Shown in pieces: positions 62,083-64,000 of a DNA stretch of 64,000 nt. The notes below the pieces were generated by a model, which did not search any database, was not told the DNA's origin, and was given only the letters and a program-made list of their open reading frames with translations. This stretch comes from an uncultured Alphaproteobacteria bacterium. GTDB taxonomy: Bacteria > Pseudomonadota > Alphaproteobacteria > Rhodobacterales > Rhodobacteraceae. The stretch spans positions 1-64,000 of the forward strand of contig CACBAM010000009.1 in assembly GCA_902537215.1 (NCBI GenBank), written 5' to 3'. How positions within the stretch are numbered: the first letter of the stretch is position 1; the number at the start of each line of letters is the position of its first letter. The position numbers were made by a program, and so were the translations under genes.

Positions 62083-64000
62083 TCAGTTAATTAACTCTTC
62101 TGCGCGAGTAAGATCGACCCCAACTAATTGGCTTACCCCTGGTTCCATCATGGTAACACCAAACAATCTGTCCATTCTAGTAATAGTTATTATGTTATGA
62201 GTAATTACAATAAATCTTGTGTTAGTTTCGTTAATCATAAAGTCGAGGATATCACAGTATTTTTCAATGTTTGCATCATCCAAAGGCGCATCAACTTCAT
62301 CCATTAAGCATATGGGACTTGGGTTTGATAGAAATACTGCAAAAATCAACGCTAGAGCTGTTAATGTTTGTTCACCGCCCGACAGAAGTGAAATTGTCGT
62401 AACTTTTTTTCCTGGTGGTTGGCACATTATTTCTAAACCCGCCTCTAGTGGATCTGTGCTATCTACCAATGCGAGCTCTGCCTTTCCACCTTGAAAGAGT
62501 CTAGTGAAGAGCGTTTGAAATGTTCTATTTACTTCGGTAAAGGCCTCAGTCAATTTCTGTCTGCCATCCTTATTGATACTTCTTACCGCCGTGTTTAACT
62601 TCTCAATTGCTTGGACTACATCGTTTCTCTCAGTTAGGATTGTTTCGAGCTCATCTCTAATCTCTTTTGCGTCTTGCTCAGCTCGTAAGTTAACAGACCC
62701 AAGATTATCTCTAAATCTGATCTGTCTTTCTAATCTCGTCTCTATTTCTGCTTGAGAAAAATCCTTGATTTGATTATTTGAAAACTCATCGTGAAATTTA
62801 TCAAAATTTACATTATATTCGTTATTTATTCTGCTATCTAACTCTGCAATATTATTAGCCAAACCCTCTTTTTTTGTGGTTAATCTCACCTGATTTTCTC
62901 TCTCTAATCCAAGCTCTTCCACGAGTTCCTTATTTCTGGATTGTAACTTTCTTAGATTACCTTCCGATGAAGCTAACGTATCCCGAGCATTCACGAGCTC
63001 TTTACTAGTAGCTTCCATTTTTCTATCAATAACCTCTTTACTATTTTCTAGATCTCCTGGACGTGATGAGGTTTTTTCAATCTCCAACTTTAGACTCTCT
63101 ATTCTTCCTTGAATACTTGATTTTCTTTCAATAGCGATCTCTGACTGAGCCTTCCATTTTGATCGATTGATCTCGATTTCTTCTTTTCTTTGTTCTAAAG
63201 AGTTTTTATCGTCAGCAAGTTTATCAAAATTTGCCTTTTCAGTTCTTAACTCTTCTCTTTGTTTATCCAATTCCTCTAAATTACTAATGAGTAATTGGTT
63301 CTCATGATTATCTGAGCCTGGTCCAACGGGATCCCCTTTGTCACTATCATGCTCCTGATATTTTTTGAGTTCAGCAGTCTCTTCCTCGATTTTCTTCTCT
63401 AGTGAAATGATATTGTCGCTAGCGATAGCGCGCTGGTTCTTATGTCGTGCAATTTCACCTTCCAAGGCCTGAAGATCAGACCCCCCTTTAGATATTTTCA
63501 ATCTTTCTGTCTCTAAGTTTCCGAATAAAGACGTTTTTTCTTCCAATATTATCTTTTTATTTTGTAAACCATCTATTTGGGACTCTATTTTTTTAAGTGT
63601 GTCTTGTATCTCGACCACTTTTTTTTGATTCCTCACTTTTAATTCATTTTTTGAGATTTCCCCTGTCGAATACCTTACAAACCCATCCCATCGCCATAAA
63701 TCTCCCTCCTTTGTAATAAGCTGTTGGCCAGGAAGAAGCATTTTACTGAGTTTATCTCCCTCTTCGGTTGAAGAGACTATCCCAACATGCTCGAAGAGAT
63801 AATTTAAAACATCAGGACCCTTAATACGCACAGATAAATTTTCTAAATTAGAAAAGTTCTTTTTTATTTTATTATCGATCTTATCAAGAACATTTTGCCA
63901 ACCAGATATTTTTCTTTTTGTTATTTCTGGGTATTCTAACTCTGAAAAGAATAGTGCATCTAGACAGCGTTCAAATCCATTTTCAATTTCTAGTTTATCA
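62083..64000 (-). CDS. smc: Chromosome segregation protein SMC, C-terminal part (5' end beyond window)
   Basis: The reading frame stays open to the window edge, so about 639 residues are seen. The part at 63700-64000 is the hinge (GFERCLDALFF, then GLNVLD-like VLDKIDNKI and RIKGPDVLNYLFEHVGIV); 62800-63700 is coiled-coil arm; the last 150 codons are the ATPase tail with the signature LSGGEQTLTALALIFAVFL, Walker B PICLMDEVDAPLDDANIEKY and FIVITHNIITITRMD. A GTG at 63831 is not a true start, because the frame continues in family-like sequence upstream. It drives chromosome compaction and segregation. Confidence 0.94.
   Translation of the reverse strand, partial: DKLEIENGFERCLDALFFSELEYPEITKRKISGWQNVLDKIDNKIKKNFSNLENLSVRIKGPDVLNYLFEHVGIVSSTEEGDKLSKMLLPGQQLITKEGDLWRWDGFVRYSTGEISKNELKVRNQKKVVEIQDTLKKIESQIDGLQNKKIILEEKTSLFGNLETERLKISKGGSDLQALEGEIARHKNQRAIASDNIISLEKKIEEETAELKKYQEHDSDKGDPVGPGSDNHENQLLISNLEELDKQREELRTEKANFDKLADDKNSLEQRKEEIEINRSKWKAQSEIAIERKSSIQGRIESLKLEIEKTSSRPGDLENSKEVIDRKMEATSKELVNARDTLASSEGNLRKLQSRNKELVEELGLERENQVRLTTKKEGLANNIAELDSRINNEYNVNFDKFHDEFSNNQIKDFSQAEIETRLERQIRFRDNLGSVNLRAEQDAKEIRDELETILTERNDVVQAIEKLNTAVRSINKDGRQKLTEAFTEVNRTFQTLFTRLFQGGKAELALVDSTDPLEAGLEIMCQPPGKKVTTISLLSGGEQTLTALALIFAVFLSNPSPICLMDEVDAPLDDANIEKYCDILDFMINETNTRFIVITHNIITITRMDRLFGVTMMEPGVSQLVGVDLTRAEELIN

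Overview
The window looks like a piece of a streamlined, AT-rich alphaproteobacterial chromosome, probably marine. The evidence is gene order rather than any single marker. It has an F1-only atpHAGDC operon, the order hisC-tyrA next to a DUF2125 gene, priA/fsa/DUF484/xerC, miaB-phoH-ybeY-corC-lnt-metK-trmB, aroA-cmk-rpsA-sppA-ihfB-lapA-trpF-trpB, a fabA-fabB-fabI operon, and an imuB...dnaE2 mutagenesis cassette with an alphaproteobacterial-type LexA box. Intergenic gaps are tiny. Several convergent genes share overlapping stop codons. I saw no rRNA, tRNA, insertion sequence, prophage or CRISPR array.

Layout. 1-1880 (+): 3' end of ribF, a ycgN-like gene and prs. 1891-8848 (-): a TetA-like MFS exporter behind the F1 ATP synthase operon, and a methyltransferase. 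8928-12073 (+): gloB and clpA. 12074-14985 (-): a MotA/MotB-like pair with long coiled coils. 15088-20264: DUF2125, tyrA, hisC, priA. 20355-22629 (+): transaldolase, DUF484, xerC. 22645-29670: ileS, truA, ychF, trpA, rplY, pth. 29667-36808 (-): trpB, trpF, lapA, ihfB, sppA, rpsA, cmk, aroA. 36846-43947 (-): trmB, metK, lnt, corC-like, ybeY, phoH, miaB. 44037-46529 (+): a dimethylglycine-dehydrogenase-like enzyme. 46531-51444: CDP-alcohol phosphotransferase, two small orphan genes, a PLP dehydratase and fabIBA. 51673-57137 (+): imuB, methyltransferase and dnaE2, probably one SOS operon. 57143-64000 (-): I78-type lipoprotein, acs, aminotransferase, GNAT, sulfurtransferase and the 3' part of smc.

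The most interesting points are these. (1) The SOS mutagenesis cassette has no imuA next to it, carries an unrelated-looking SAM methyltransferase between imuB and dnaE2, encodes a DnaE2 that stops before the usual C-terminal OB region, and has a GAAC-N7-GAAC operator lying across the imuB start codon. (2) cmk has no ATG, GTG or TTG that would include its P-loop; the expected start is an ATA inside an ATAA overlap with the aroA stop, which is one base away from the usual ATGA coupling. (3) Re-inverting the single block trpA-rplY-pth restores both standard operons, trpFBA and rplY-pth-ychF. (4) A 57-codon basic protein gene at 47725-47898 looks real.

Family assignments rest on motifs and remembered family features; no database search was run. 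Start codons were adjusted where a Shine-Dalgarno match or family length favoured another site, and each change is stated.
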